Positions 25,589-33,480 of a stretch of 64,000 nucleotides of DNA are shown piece after piece; positions within the stretch are counted from its first letter, which is position 1, and every line of letters begins with the position of its first letter. The translations under genes were made by a program, and so were the position numbers. The stretch comes from Luteibacter anthropi (GTDB taxonomy: Bacteria > Pseudomonadota > Gammaproteobacteria > Xanthomonadales > Rhodanobacteraceae). The stretch is taken from assembly GCF_011759365.1 (NCBI RefSeq), contig NZ_JAARLZ010000013.1, positions 1 to 64,000 on the forward strand, written 5' to 3'. The notes below the pieces were generated by a model, which was given only the letters and a program-made list of their open reading frames with translations, made no database searches and was not told the DNA's origin.

Positions 25589-26350
25589 ATGTCCCTGCCT
25601 CCGGTCGCCAGCGCGCACTGGTTGAGCGGGTGGTGGAGCGTCGCGCCGCAGATTCGCGATACGGTGATGCACGATCATCCGCATGGGCAGGTGTTCGGCA
25701 CCACGCGTGGGTTGCTCAGTGTCGTGACGCACACCGCCCGCTGGCTTATCGGGCCCGGGCAGGCCATCTGGCTGCCGCCTGGCGTTCCGCATGCCGCAAG
25801 CTCGCACGGGGCGTTGACGGGATTCAGCATGTACGTGTTGCCGGGAGCCGGGCGCGATCTTCCCGCGGAGGTTTTCCTGGCAGGCGTATCGCCCCTGTTC
25901 CTCGCTCTGCTGGAGCGTGTGGCCCAGTGGCGGGGTGACGGTGCATGGAGCCCGCAACGTGAACGCCTCGCGGCCACCTGCTGGGACGAATGGATAGAAC
26001 TACCGCGTTCGTCGCTGGCGCTGCCCATGCCCGCCGATGCACGCCTGCGTCGTGTGTGCGACGCCCTCATCGCGACGCCTGCCGATCGACGGGGGCAGGA
26101 TGCCTGGGCCGCTCTGGCCACCATGTCCGCGCGCACGTTCGTACGCCACTTCCTGGCGGAAACCGGCATGGATTTTTCCAGTTGGCGCCAGCGGGCGCGG
26201 TTACGCTGGGCGCAGGAACGTCTCGCCGCTGGTGCGCCCGTATCCGCCGTGGCGGTGGATGCGGGCTATGACAGCCTGAGCGCTTTCGCTGCCGCTTTCC
26301 GTCGGCATCTGGGCATCGCGCCATCGGTCTACGCGCGTTCGCTCGTATGA
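25589..26350 (+). CDS. AraC-family transcriptional regulator with cupin N-terminus
   Basis: A regulator of about 253 residues. The N-terminal cupin-like domain shows RDTVMHDHPHGQVFGTTRG and PGQAIWLPPGVPHAASSHG. The C-terminal AraC double helix-turn-helix covers about residues 165-250, with SARTFVRHFLAETGMDFSSW and the recognition-helix region VSAVAVDAGYDSLSAFAAAF. The start chosen is ATG 25589; the frame is open to 25169 upstream. Its last four bases overlap the start of the methyltransferase gene (ATGA), so the pair is translationally coupled. Confidence 0.88.
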   Translation: MSLPPVASAHWLSGWWSVAPQIRDTVMHDHPHGQVFGTTRGLLSVVTHTARWLIGPGQAIWLPPGVPHAASSHGALTGFSMYVLPGAGRDLPAEVFLAGVSPLFLALLERVAQWRGDGAWSPQRERLAATCWDEWIELPRSSLALPMPADARLRRVCDALIATPADRRGQDAWAALATMSARTFVRHFLAETGMDFSSWRQRARLRWAQERLAAGAPVSAVAVDAGYDSLSAFAAAFRRHLGIAPSVYARSLV

Positions 26351-27180
26351 TCGATTCCCTTCGCGCACGGATGGACCAGATCGACGCAGCGGCGCAATGG
26401 CGACAGCCGGAGGCCTTCGCGCATCGCGCCGAACTGGCGGATCGGCTCGATCTGTATCTTGCAGGCGACGCCGCACCGGACGAGAAGGCGCGCGGACAAC
26501 GGCTTCTGGATGACATGGCGGCCTGTGACGAGCAGCTGTTCGCATCGTTGCGCCAAGCGATACGACGAGGCGAAGGGCGTGCCGCGCTTGCCCCATGGCT
26601 GGATGGGCAGTCACCGCGCGGCCAGCACTATGACGCGCTGGATAGCCTCCTGGGTGGTGTGCTGGCGCTTGACGAACCCGTTTCGGACGATCCGGTCCCG
26701 CCGCCGGACATGGTGTTCTACCAGCCGACGCCGGCCCGGCACATTGTCGATTGTGTCCAACGCGCGGGCATCGGCGCGGCGGATACGGTGCTCGACCTGG
26801 GATCGGGACTGGGCCACGTCGCCATGCTGGTGAACATCCTGAGCGGTGCGCGCACGCTGGGCGTGGAGCGCGAGCCGGCTTATGTCGCATCCGCTGTCCG
26901 GGCGGCAAGCGCGCTGGAACTGGGCGATGTGCGCTTCATGGCCGCCGATGCGCGCGAGATAGGTTTCGATGGCGTGGATGTCGTCTACCTGTTCACGCCG
27001 TTCATCGGTCGCGTGCTGGCAGAGGTGGTGGCTTCGCTGGAACGGGCGGCAGCAGTGCGACCGTTGCGCATCGTCACCCTGGGGCCCTGCACGCGCACGT
27101 TTGCCCGGCTTGCATGGTTACAGCCCGACGGGGAAACCGCGCCGGACCGTATCGTGGTGTTCCGCAGCCGTGCGGATTGA
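26347..27180 (+). CDS. SAM-dependent methyltransferase-like protein
   Basis: A 277-residue soluble protein. The C-terminal half is a class I methyltransferase fold: motif I ADTVLDLGSGLGHVAMLV (about residues 144-161), an acidic motif II LGVERE, and DVVYLFTPFIG as motif IV. The N-terminal 130 residues are helical with no known domain. The substrate is unknown. It overlaps the AraC gene by four bases and may be co-regulated with it. Confidence 0.82.
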   Translation: MIDSLRARMDQIDAAAQWRQPEAFAHRAELADRLDLYLAGDAAPDEKARGQRLLDDMAACDEQLFASLRQAIRRGEGRAALAPWLDGQSPRGQHYDALDSLLGGVLALDEPVSDDPVPPPDMVFYQPTPARHIVDCVQRAGIGAADTVLDLGSGLGHVAMLVNILSGARTLGVEREPAYVASAVRAASALELGDVRFMAADAREIGFDGVDVVYLFTPFIGRVLAEVVASLERAAAVRPLRIVTLGPCTRTFARLAWLQPDGETAPDRIVVFRSRAD

Positions 27181-27182
27181 CC

Positions 27183-27683
27183 TCAGCGGATACGACCGCC
27201 GTTGAAGTGCCCGGTGCCCGCGCCGACCGAGATGCTGACGCTGCCGGTGGGGTGGTCGCAGCTTCCGAAGGCCTGGGTGACGTTCACGGCACCGCTCTGG
27301 TAGTTGCCGCTCATGCCACGGCTGCCACTGACCACGCCGGTGCTGACGCTGCCATGCATCTGCGGTTGGTTGTAGGTGGCATCGTCGCAGCGCGGGCCTT
27401 CGTTGGCTTCCGCAACGTTGGCCAGCCGACCCGTGGTATCGCCGTAATAGGTGCCCGGCGGGTCCTTGGGACGCGACGGCGTGACGGCCACGTTCTCACC
27501 CGGTTTCACGCCATTGGCGGCGGCCGTTCCGGACTGGCCCGTCTGTGCCGGCGCGGAAGCGGACGAGGATGAGGCCGGCACGTAGTCCGGAGGAAGCTTG
27601 AGGTTCAGGGGTTTGGCGGCGTCCTGGGCCCAGGCGCTGGCAGAGGTGGCGACGAACAGGGCGAGGACGAGGATCGGTTTCAT
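27183..27683 (-). CDS. Secreted hypothetical protein, 166 aa
   Basis: A signal peptide MKPILVLALFVATSASAWAQ precedes a low-complexity Ser/Ala/Pro linker. A Gly/Ser/Val-rich C-terminal half follows, with GSVSTGVVSGSRGMSGNYQS and a Cys pair (CDDATY, FGSCDHP). GGAG lies 8 bases upstream of the ATG at 27683; a second ATG at 27689 is possible. No family recognised. It converges with the methyltransferase gene 2 bases away. Confidence 0.65.
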   Translation of the reverse strand: MKPILVLALFVATSASAWAQDAAKPLNLKLPPDYVPASSSSASAPAQTGQSGTAAANGVKPGENVAVTPSRPKDPPGTYYGDTTGRLANVAEANEGPRCDDATYNQPQMHGSVSTGVVSGSRGMSGNYQSGAVNVTQAFGSCDHPTGSVSISVGAGTGHFNGGRIR

Positions 27684-27728
27684 GGACATGCTCCGCGGAT
27701 AGGCCTTCGAACGCTCGAGGGCGCGTCC

Positions 27729-27785
27729 GGTGTACCGGCCTTGGATCGCCGGAGGGCGGCCCAAGTTCCCGGCCACCGGTACACC
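27729..27785. repeat. 57-bp nested palindrome beside the ParB-like gene
   Basis: GGTGTACCGG (27729-27738) and CCGGTACACC (27776-27785) are perfect inverted arms. Inside lie a second stem CTTGG/CCAAG (27740-27744, 27761-27765) and a third CGCC/GGCG around a GGAG loop. It starts one base after the ParB-like stop codon and lies upstream of the secreted-protein gene. It may be a terminator, although there is no T-run, or a protein-binding site. Confidence 0.6.
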
Positions 27786-28613
27786 TTACTCCGCCAGCAT
27801 CTCCACGTCGTCTTCCGGCACGCTTTCGCCCAGGCGGGCCTTCAGTGTTTCGATCTCGCGCTTCAGGTTGCGGTTTTCGGCTTCCAGCTCTTCGATCTGC
27901 TCGCGCAGGGCCAGGACGTCGTCGCTGGGCTTCTCACGCGGCTTGCGCCTGGATTCGCGTACACGCTTCGCCGCCTGTTTCAGCTCGCTGTCGCCCGCCG
28001 TGGCGGCAGCACGCTGTTCGTCCTCGGGGAGGGTGGCCACGGCGGCTGCGGCGCTGATCGAGAGGTTGCCCGACTTTACGGCGGCCACCACTTCCGGCGC
28101 GGCTTCCTTGCGGATCTTTTCGATCATGCCGACCTGGTTGGCGCTGATGCGTGCCTCGCGGGCGATTTCCCTGCGGCTGTCTGCAGGGTTGACGCGCGGG
28201 GGCTTCGGTTTCGCCGGCTCCGAGCCGGTGGGGTCGAACGGCAGGTCGTGTTCGTCCTTGTGGCCTTCCGCTTCGGCCGTGGCGGCACGTCGCTCGGCCA
28301 GGATCTCGCGCTTGCGCAAGGCGAGTACGCCGCGCTGGAAGTCGGAGACGCTGCGCCGGCCAAGGTGCTGTTCGATCATCCACAGGTGCACGTCGTCGAC
28401 GGACTGGAAGCGCTCGTTCTGCACGGTGCGGAACGGGATGTCGTGCTTGCGGCAGATGCCGTAGCGGTTGTGCCCGTCCACCAGGGTGTCGCCCCACAGC
28501 ACCAGCGCGTCGCGGCAGCCTTCCGTGAGCAGGCTGCGCTCCAGGGATTCGTATTCGTCCGGGGTCAGCGGGTCGATGTAGGCCTTGAGTTCTTCGTTGA
28601 CGACGATGTGCAT
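27786..28613 (-). CDS. ParB-like nuclease-domain protein with C-terminal coiled coil
   Basis: A 275-residue protein. The N-terminus (about 1-95) is ParB-like with the box TLVDGHNRYGICRKHDIPF. A central region contains an HTH-like stretch (SRREIAREARISANQVGMIE, about 145-165) and a Ser/Ala-rich segment. The C-terminus (about 230-262) is a strong Glu/Arg/Leu coiled coil. There is no ParA partner and no plasmid or phage genes around it, so it is an orphan, more likely a chromosomal regulator or DNA-binding protein than a partition factor. No clear ribosome site precedes the ATG at 28613. Confidence 0.75.
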   Translation of the reverse strand: MHIVVNEELKAYIDPLTPDEYESLERSLLTEGCRDALVLWGDTLVDGHNRYGICRKHDIPFRTVQNERFQSVDDVHLWMIEQHLGRRSVSDFQRGVLALRKREILAERRAATAEAEGHKDEHDLPFDPTGSEPAKPKPPRVNPADSRREIAREARISANQVGMIEKIRKEAAPEVVAAVKSGNLSISAAAAVATLPEDEQRAAATAGDSELKQAAKRVRESRRKPREKPSDDVLALREQIEELEAENRNLKREIETLKARLGESVPEDDVEMLAE

Positions 28614-28681
28614 GGGGCGGTGCGACCTGTGACCTGCGGGGGCCGCATTCTAGTGGCTGCGGCCGGTTCGTGCAGGAATAC

Positions 28682-29071
28682 TCAATGCGCGTCGCAGATC
28701 CTCAGACCGTCCAGTACGGGGCTGTCCGGCGACAGCTGCTGGTCGGGGTTGGCCTCCAGCCAGGTCTTCGCCCGGACCAGGATGCGCCGGTCGTTCTCGG
28801 TGCATTTCCATTCGCCGTCCTGGTAGGCAAGGTTCAGCAGGGAAAAACGCAGCCGGTCGATATCGCGGCGGCGTGAGAACGCCGGGTCGGCTTTCTCCAG
28901 CGCCGTCACCGTCATGGCGATATCCGCGAACTGGAAGCTGCGCCGGTTCTGCATATAGAGCCGGCCGAGCACGGAGCCGACGGTCTGTCCGCCGAGGTAA
29001 TAGCCCAGCCCGCCACTGACGAGCACGCCGAGGAACCAGAGCACATGGATGAGCCAGGGTCGCTTGTTCAT
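28682..29071 (-). CDS. Membrane-anchored hypothetical protein, 129 aa
   Basis: One N-terminal membrane helix (about residues 7-30; HVLWFLGVLVSGGLGYYLGG) precedes a soluble part rich in charged residues (DIAMTVTALEKADPAFSRRR, NLAYQDGEWKCTENDRRILV). The ATG at 29071 was chosen because it places the helix at the N-terminus. No family recognised. It is divergent from the DUF5694 gene. Confidence 0.68.
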   Translation of the reverse strand: MNKRPWLIHVLWFLGVLVSGGLGYYLGGQTVGSVLGRLYMQNRRSFQFADIAMTVTALEKADPAFSRRRDIDRLRFSLLNLAYQDGEWKCTENDRRILVRAKTWLEANPDQQLSPDSPVLDGLRICDAH

Positions 29072-29270
29072 GTGCGTATCGCCGGACGGGGAATTCGAGG
29101 TGGCGCGAGCTTCGTGCAGATTGCTTGCGCGCGCAAGGGTGATCGCGAAATCGTGTTCATCGCGCGGTCGCGGACACCCATGCCTTCTGGCACATGGCGG
29201 GGCCATGTCCTAAACCTCCTGGCCTCCAGAGGCATCCCTTCTCGACTTCCAACGACCAGGGGACAGACGG

Positions 29271-30095
29271 ATGGTGAAGTTGCGTGGATGGACGGCGTGC
29301 GTGCGCTGGGCAGCAGGGTGCGCGCTTGCGGTGGCTTCGGTAAGCGTCATGGCGGAGACCCCGCCTGCGCCGGTGGATGTGATGATCGTGGGCACGTTCC
29401 ACATGGCCAATCCCGGGCGGGATATCTACAACCTCAAGGTGGACGACATGCTGGCGCCGAAGCGGCAGGCCGAGATCGAAGCCGTGACGAAGACGCTTGC
29501 GCGCTTCAGGCCCAACCGGGTGGCAGTGGAGTGGTCGGCGGATGATGTCGAACGGCAGTATCCGCGTTACCTCGACGGCACACTGGCGCCGACGGCCAGC
29601 GAGCGCGTGCAGCTGGGCTTTCGACTGGGCCGGCTTGTCGGGGCGAAGGGCGTGTACGGCGTCGACGTCGATGGCGATTTCCCGTATCCCGAACTGAAGG
29701 CCTATGCAGAAGCGCACGGCCAGGCCGGGTTGCTGACGGAGGCGGGCAAAAAGATCATGCGCACACTCGACGAGGAGCAGGCGGCGCTTAAGGAACATGG
29801 CGTAGCGGGAATACTCCGCCTGCTCAACGATCCGGCGAGGATCGCCGCGGATCAGGGGCATTACCGCGACTACCTGCGCATCGGTGGCAAGGACGGCCAG
29901 CCCGGCGTGGACGTGCTTACCGGTTGGTATCGTCGCAACCTCACCATCTGCGCCAACCTGATCCAGCTGGCAAAGCCGGGCGACCGCATCGTGGTGATTT
30001 ACGGGGCAGGGCACGCGTTCCTGCTGAGGCAATGCGTCACCGAGACGCCGGGATTCCGCCTGGTGGAGGCCAACGATTACCTCCCAAGGACATGA
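29271..30095 (+). CDS. DUF5694 secreted protein (TraB/ChaN-like fold)
   Basis: A 274-residue exported protein with a signal peptide (about residues 1-28). GTFHMANPGRD near residue 42 and YGAGHAFLLRQC near residue 245 are the two G-x-x-H motifs of the TraB/ChaN/DUF5694 group. The family is thought to bind a metal or haem and to include metalloprotease-like folds; no substrate is known. GGGGACAG precedes the ATG. The stop codon lies inside a perfect inverted repeat that probably serves the next operon (30090-30119). Confidence 0.78.
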   Translation: MVKLRGWTACVRWAAGCALAVASVSVMAETPPAPVDVMIVGTFHMANPGRDIYNLKVDDMLAPKRQAEIEAVTKTLARFRPNRVAVEWSADDVERQYPRYLDGTLAPTASERVQLGFRLGRLVGAKGVYGVDVDGDFPYPELKAYAEAHGQAGLLTEAGKKIMRTLDEEQAALKEHGVAGILRLLNDPARIAADQGHYRDYLRIGGKDGQPGVDVLTGWYRRNLTICANLIQLAKPGDRIVVIYGAGHAFLLRQCVTETPGFRLVEANDYLPRT

Positions 30096-30119
30096 TGTAA
30101 AAAATATTTGACATCATGT
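30090..30119. promoter_or_regulatory. Palindromic operator overlapping a promoter (XRE module)
   Basis: ACATGATGT (30090-30098) and ACATCATGT (30111-30119) are perfect inverted 9-base arms around a 12-base AT-rich spacer. A further ATGT/ACAT pair follows at 30121-30135. The palindrome overlaps the -35 box TTGACA of a promoter-like element, so it is a good binding-site candidate for the XRE protein encoded 450 bases downstream. Confidence 0.65.
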
Positions 30120-30135
30120 GATGTTTGATTAACAT
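30108..30135 (+). promoter_or_regulatory. Candidate sigma70 promoter of the membrane protein/XRE operon
   Basis: TTGACA (30108-30113), a 16-base spacer and TAACAT (30130-30135) predict transcription starting near 30142. This would lie downstream of the ATGs at 30125 and 30134, which is why I assign the gene start to 30167. Confidence 0.6.
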
Positions 30136-30166
30136 GACTCCATCACCAACCGTGGGGGATGGGGTC

Positions 30167-30580
30167 ATGCTGACGAAAGAACGATTTGCCTGGGTCTGGG
30201 TGGGCGCGCTCGTGGCGGTACTTGGTGCTTACGCCGGCGTCGTTGCCATCCAGACGCAGGGCGGCGAGCCCTCACCGGGCGTGCGTATCGGCACGCTGGC
30301 GGTGGCCCTGTCGATCCTGGGCCTGGTCGCGCTCGGCACCTGGCTGGCCGGCCGTCGTCGCGCCGATCCGCTCGATGAACGCGATCTGATCATCGAGCGA
30401 CGCTCGGCCGCGATGGCCTACAACGTGTTGATGGCCGGCATGATCCTGGTCGGCTGCGTGATGCCGTTTGGTGCTGGCGGCTGGAAGATCGTGCATGCAG
30501 CCCTGTGTGCGATTGTCCTCGCCGAGATCGTCCACCACGGATTGATCATCGTCGGCTACCGCAGGGGCTGGCGTGTCTGA
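30167..30580 (+). CDS. Four-helix membrane protein (DUF2178-like) of an XRE operon
   Basis: A 137-residue inner-membrane protein with four hydrophobic segments and a central polar motif RRRADPLDERDLIIERRSAA. Such an ERD motif between helix pairs is typical of DUF2178-like proteins of unknown function that sit beside small XRE regulators. The start at 30167 follows a GGGGGATGGGG tract and lies downstream of the predicted transcription start. Its TGA overlaps the GTG of the XRE gene by 8 bases. Confidence 0.78.
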   Translation: MLTKERFAWVWVGALVAVLGAYAGVVAIQTQGGEPSPGVRIGTLAVALSILGLVALGTWLAGRRRADPLDERDLIIERRSAAMAYNVLMAGMILVGCVMPFGAGGWKIVHAALCAIVLAEIVHHGLIIVGYRRGWRV

Positions 30581-30785
30581 TCGTCGGCTCACCAACGACA
30601 TCCGCACCCTGCGTTTCCTCGCGGGGGAAATGACCCAGGCCGACCTGGGGCAACGGGTGGGCGTCACCCGGCAGACCATAGCCGCCATCGAAGCCGGCAA
30701 GTACTCGCCCACGCTGGAGTGTGCGTTTCGCATTGCGGAAGTCTTCGGCAAGGCGCTGGAAGAGGTGTTTCACTGGGAGCGCTGA
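30573..30785 (+). CDS. Small XRE-family helix-turn-helix regulator
   Basis: A 70-residue protein made almost entirely of one Cro/C1-type helix-turn-helix: GEMTQADLGQRVGVTRQTIAAIEAGKYSP, given in parts as GEMTQADLGQRVGV and TRQTIAAIEAGKYSP. The start is a GTG inside the end of the membrane-protein gene, so the two are coupled. Proteins of this size (YgzD/AcrR-like mini-XRE) often repress their own operon; the palindrome at 30090-30119 is the likely site. Confidence 0.85.
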   Translation: MSDRRLTNDIRTLRFLAGEMTQADLGQRVGVTRQTIAAIEAGKYSPTLECAFRIAEVFGKALEEVFHWER

Positions 30786-30937
30786 GCCGGCTCGTTGCCC
30801 GGTGGCTATCGCGCCGCGCCTATGCTGAGATCCCGGTGCCTCGGTCATCGCGTGTCGTCGGCTGTAGTGATCCCGCTTCACCTCATTCCGTCAGGCGTTC
30901 TCCAGTAGCATGACGGCATACGAAGGATGGTGTTTGC

Positions 30938-31369
30938 ATGACCAAGCCCGGTAACGAAACTCTCCAGGTGGATGCATCGTCATTGATCGACCAGCGTATC
31001 GCCGAGCTGGGTGATTGGCGTGGTCATACGTTGGCTATGATCCGCAGGCTCATTCACGATGTCATCCCCAACGTGGTCGAGGAATGGAAATGGCGGGGAA
31101 CGCCGGTATGGTCGCACGGAGGCATCCTCTGTACCGGGGAAACCTACAAGGACAAGGTAAAGTTCACGTTTGCAAAGGGAGCTGCCTTAAAGGATCCCTC
31201 GCGCTTGTTCAATGCAAGCCTCGATGGCAACGTGAGGCGCGCGATCGACATCGCTGAGCACGAAACGATCGATGCACGGGCATTCAAGGCGCTTATCCAG
31301 GACGCCGCGGCGTTGAATGCCCGGAAACCCTCCGGGCGCAGCCGGGGCGGGTCGCTACCCTCAACCTGA
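30938..31369 (+). CDS. DUF1801 family protein
   Basis: A 143-residue soluble protein with the DUF1801 core VVEEWKWRGTPVWSHGGILC, which is followed by TYKDKVKFTFAKGAAL. The function is unknown; related small domains resemble the YdhG/frataxin-like fold. It lies 21 bases upstream of the VOC-family gene and is probably in one transcript with it. Confidence 0.82.
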   Translation: MTKPGNETLQVDASSLIDQRIAELGDWRGHTLAMIRRLIHDVIPNVVEEWKWRGTPVWSHGGILCTGETYKDKVKFTFAKGAALKDPSRLFNASLDGNVRRAIDIAEHETIDARAFKALIQDAAALNARKPSGRSRGGSLPST

Positions 31370-31390
31370 TAACACGAGCGAAGAGTCGAC

Positions 31391-31756
31391 ATGACGCTGG
31401 AAACCATCGAAATCAAGGCTTTCGTTCCGGCGCAGGACTTCGAGCTGTCGAAGCGCTTCTACACCGATCTCGGATTCACGCTGGCATCGTCATCCAACGG
31501 TGTGGCTTACCTCAAAGCGGGTGAATGCGCGTTTCTTCTTCAGGACTTCTATGAAAAGACGCTCGCCGAGCATTTCATGATGCACCTGATGGTGGCTGAC
31601 GTGGATGCCTGGTGGCATCACGTGGAGTCCACCGGCATGGTGCAGCGCTACGGTGTGCGCGCCGCCGCACCGGAGGACCGGCCCTGGCGGATCCGCGACT
31701 TCGTGATCACGGATCCGTCTGGCGTTCTCTGGCGCATCGGCCAGAACATCGGCTGA
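31391..31756 (+). CDS. VOC (glyoxalase/bleomycin-resistance) family protein
   Basis: A 121-residue single-domain VOC protein: SKRFYTDLGFTLASS in the first half and FVITDPSGVLWRIGQN at the end, as in glyoxalase-like folds. The residues at usual metal positions are not clearly His/Glu, so catalysis is uncertain. It probably shares a transcript with the DUF1801 gene and converges with argO. Confidence 0.83.
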   Translation: MTLETIEIKAFVPAQDFELSKRFYTDLGFTLASSSNGVAYLKAGECAFLLQDFYEKTLAEHFMMHLMVADVDAWWHHVESTGMVQRYGVRAAAPEDRPWRIRDFVITDPSGVLWRIGQNIG

Positions 31757-31772
31757 CACCTGCCCTTATGGC

Positions 31773-32390
31773 TTAGCCGAGAGGGTTCAAGAGCAGCATC
31801 GTGCACAACGTCAGCATGAATACGGCGATGGATCCGTCCAGCACGCGCCACGCCCGTGGATTGCGGAACACCGGCTGCATCATGCGTGCGCCGTAGCCCA
31901 GCGTGATGAACCAGACGACGCTGGCCGAGCAGGCGCCAGCCGCGAACACCCAGCGCAGTTCGTGCTGGTAGCGGGTCGAGATGCTGCCCAGCAAAACCAT
32001 GGTGTCCAGGTACACGTGCGGGTTGAGGAAGGTGAAGGCCAGGCAGGTGAGGGCTACCCGCTTCCAGCTTTGCTGGCCACCCGTGGTGGCGGTGAGCGCA
32101 CTCGTGCCCTGCAAGGCGCGCCTGGCGGCCATGAGTCCGTAGACGGCAAGAAAGGCGGCACCGCCGAAACGGAAGACCTGCAAGGCGACCGGATACTGCT
32201 GGACCAGCGCGCCGATGCCGGCAATGCCAAGGATGATGAGGGCGATGTCGCTCAGGGCGCACAGCACCACCACCAGCCCGATGTGCTGGCGCTTGATGCC
32301 CTGGCGGAGGATGAAGGCGTTCTGGGCGCCGATGGCAATGATGAGGCCCGCGCTGGCGGCAAAGCCAGCGGCGGCAGCGGCGAAATACAT
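31773..32390 (-). CDS. argO: LysE/ArgO-type amino-acid exporter
   Basis: A 205-residue inner-membrane protein with six helices. The start GLIIAIGAQNAFILRQGIKR and the central NPHVYLDTMVLLGSIS are the LysE/ArgO signatures. It would export arginine, lysine or toxic analogues such as canavanine. The neighbouring argP gene is transcribed away from it, and the shared 111-base gap holds an AT-rich palindrome, the classic ArgP-ArgO arrangement. Confidence 0.9.
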   Translation of the reverse strand: MYFAAAAAGFAASAGLIIAIGAQNAFILRQGIKRQHIGLVVVLCALSDIALIILGIAGIGALVQQYPVALQVFRFGGAAFLAVYGLMAARRALQGTSALTATTGGQQSWKRVALTCLAFTFLNPHVYLDTMVLLGSISTRYQHELRWVFAAGACSASVVWFITLGYGARMMQPVFRNPRAWRVLDGSIAVFMLTLCTMLLLNPLG

Positions 32391-32435
32391 GACGGGAAAC
32401 CTTTACTGCGGACGGCCCATGGTGCGGGTTTGCAG

Positions 32436-32456
32436 ATAATTAGCCAAACTAAATAT
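32436..32456. promoter_or_regulatory. Candidate ArgP operator between argO and argP
   Basis: ATAATTAGCCAAACTAAATA plus T is an AT-rich inverted repeat: 8-base arms with one mismatch around CCAAA. The inner TTAG/CTAA is perfect and shows the T-N11-A spacing of LysR-type sites. It lies 46-66 bases upstream of the argO start codon. Confidence 0.55.
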
Positions 32457-32501
32457 CCTGATGCATATTAAGAAAATCTAATTAACGTCAGAGAGGCTCC
32501 C

Positions 32502-33398
32502 ATGGATCTCCTGCATCCCCAGCTAGCCGCCTTTGCCGCCGTGCTTGAAGAGGGCAGCTTCGACGCCGCTGCCCGCAGCCTTTCCGTTACCCCCTCGGCC
32601 ATCTCCCAACGCCTGAAGGCACTGGAAGACCGATTGGGTCAGGTACTCGTGGTGCGCCAGTCTCCCTGCCGGCCCACCTCCGCAGGCGAGCGCCTGCTGC
32701 GCCGCGTAAGACCGATGCAGACCCTGGAAGCCGAGGCCATCGCCGACTTTCTTCCCGAGGAGGCGAAGGCTGCCCATGTGCGCCCGCTCACGCTGGCCGT
32801 CAACGACGATTCGCTGCATACCTGGTTTCTTCCCGCCGTGGCGGAGCTGCACGATAGCCACGGCTTTCTTTTTGACGTGCGGGTGGATGACCAGGACTAC
32901 ACGCTGGAACACCTGCGCCGGGGCACCGTGCTGGGGGCCATCTCGGCGGAGCGCACGCCGTTACAGGGCTGTAACGTGATGCCGTTGGGCAGCATGCGTT
33001 ACCACGCCATCGCGTCCCCGTCGTTCGTGGAGCGCTATTTCCCCGACGGCCTGAGCGCCACGGCGTTCGGCCGGGCGCCCATGCTGGTCTTTAGTCGCAA
33101 GGACGAACTGCAATGGCGCTTCGTCCGCAGGATCACGCGCGCCCGGCTGGAACCGCCCATCCATTACCTGCCCACGTCCACGGGTTTTGTCGATGCAGCC
33201 GCCCTGGGGCTGGGCTGGTGTCTTGCCGCCGATGTGCTCGTGGAGTCCGCGCTGCGGGACAAGCGCGTAGTGATGGTAGACCCGGATCGCTGGTTCGACG
33301 TGCCTCTTTACTGGCATTACGTCGCGGTGCGCTCCGGCACCCTGCAACTGCTGGGCGATGCCCTGAGGAAGGCGGCGCGCAGTGCGCTGCATACCTGA
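32502..33398 (+). CDS. argP: LysR-family regulator ArgP
   Basis: A 298-residue LysR regulator. The N-terminal winged helix-turn-helix is at about residues 5-62 (GSFDAAARSLSVTPSAISQR). The C-terminal substrate-binding domain includes FLFDVRVDDQDYTLEHLRRG and VLGAISAERTPLQGC, typical of ArgP/IciA, which responds to lysine and arginine and activates argO. The GAGAGG ribosome site precedes the ATG. Pairing with argO gives strong context support. Confidence 0.9.
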   Translation: MDLLHPQLAAFAAVLEEGSFDAAARSLSVTPSAISQRLKALEDRLGQVLVVRQSPCRPTSAGERLLRRVRPMQTLEAEAIADFLPEEAKAAHVRPLTLAVNDDSLHTWFLPAVAELHDSHGFLFDVRVDDQDYTLEHLRRGTVLGAISAERTPLQGCNVMPLGSMRYHAIASPSFVERYFPDGLSATAFGRAPMLVFSRKDELQWRFVRRITRARLEPPIHYLPTSTGFVDAAALGLGWCLAADVLVESALRDKRVVMVDPDRWFDVPLYWHYVAVRSGTLQLLGDALRKAARSALHT

Positions 33399-33480
33399 CG
33401 AACCGTGATAGCCCTTCCGGCATGTTTGCCGGTGACCCCGGACTTGTATATTCCGCGCTTGCCTTCTTATGGGGAATGAG

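Noticed and set aside
27786-28613. Plasmid or prophage remnant because of the ParB-like gene
   Set aside because: The neighbours are ordinary chromosomal genes; there is no integrase, ParA, att-like repeat or phage structural gene.
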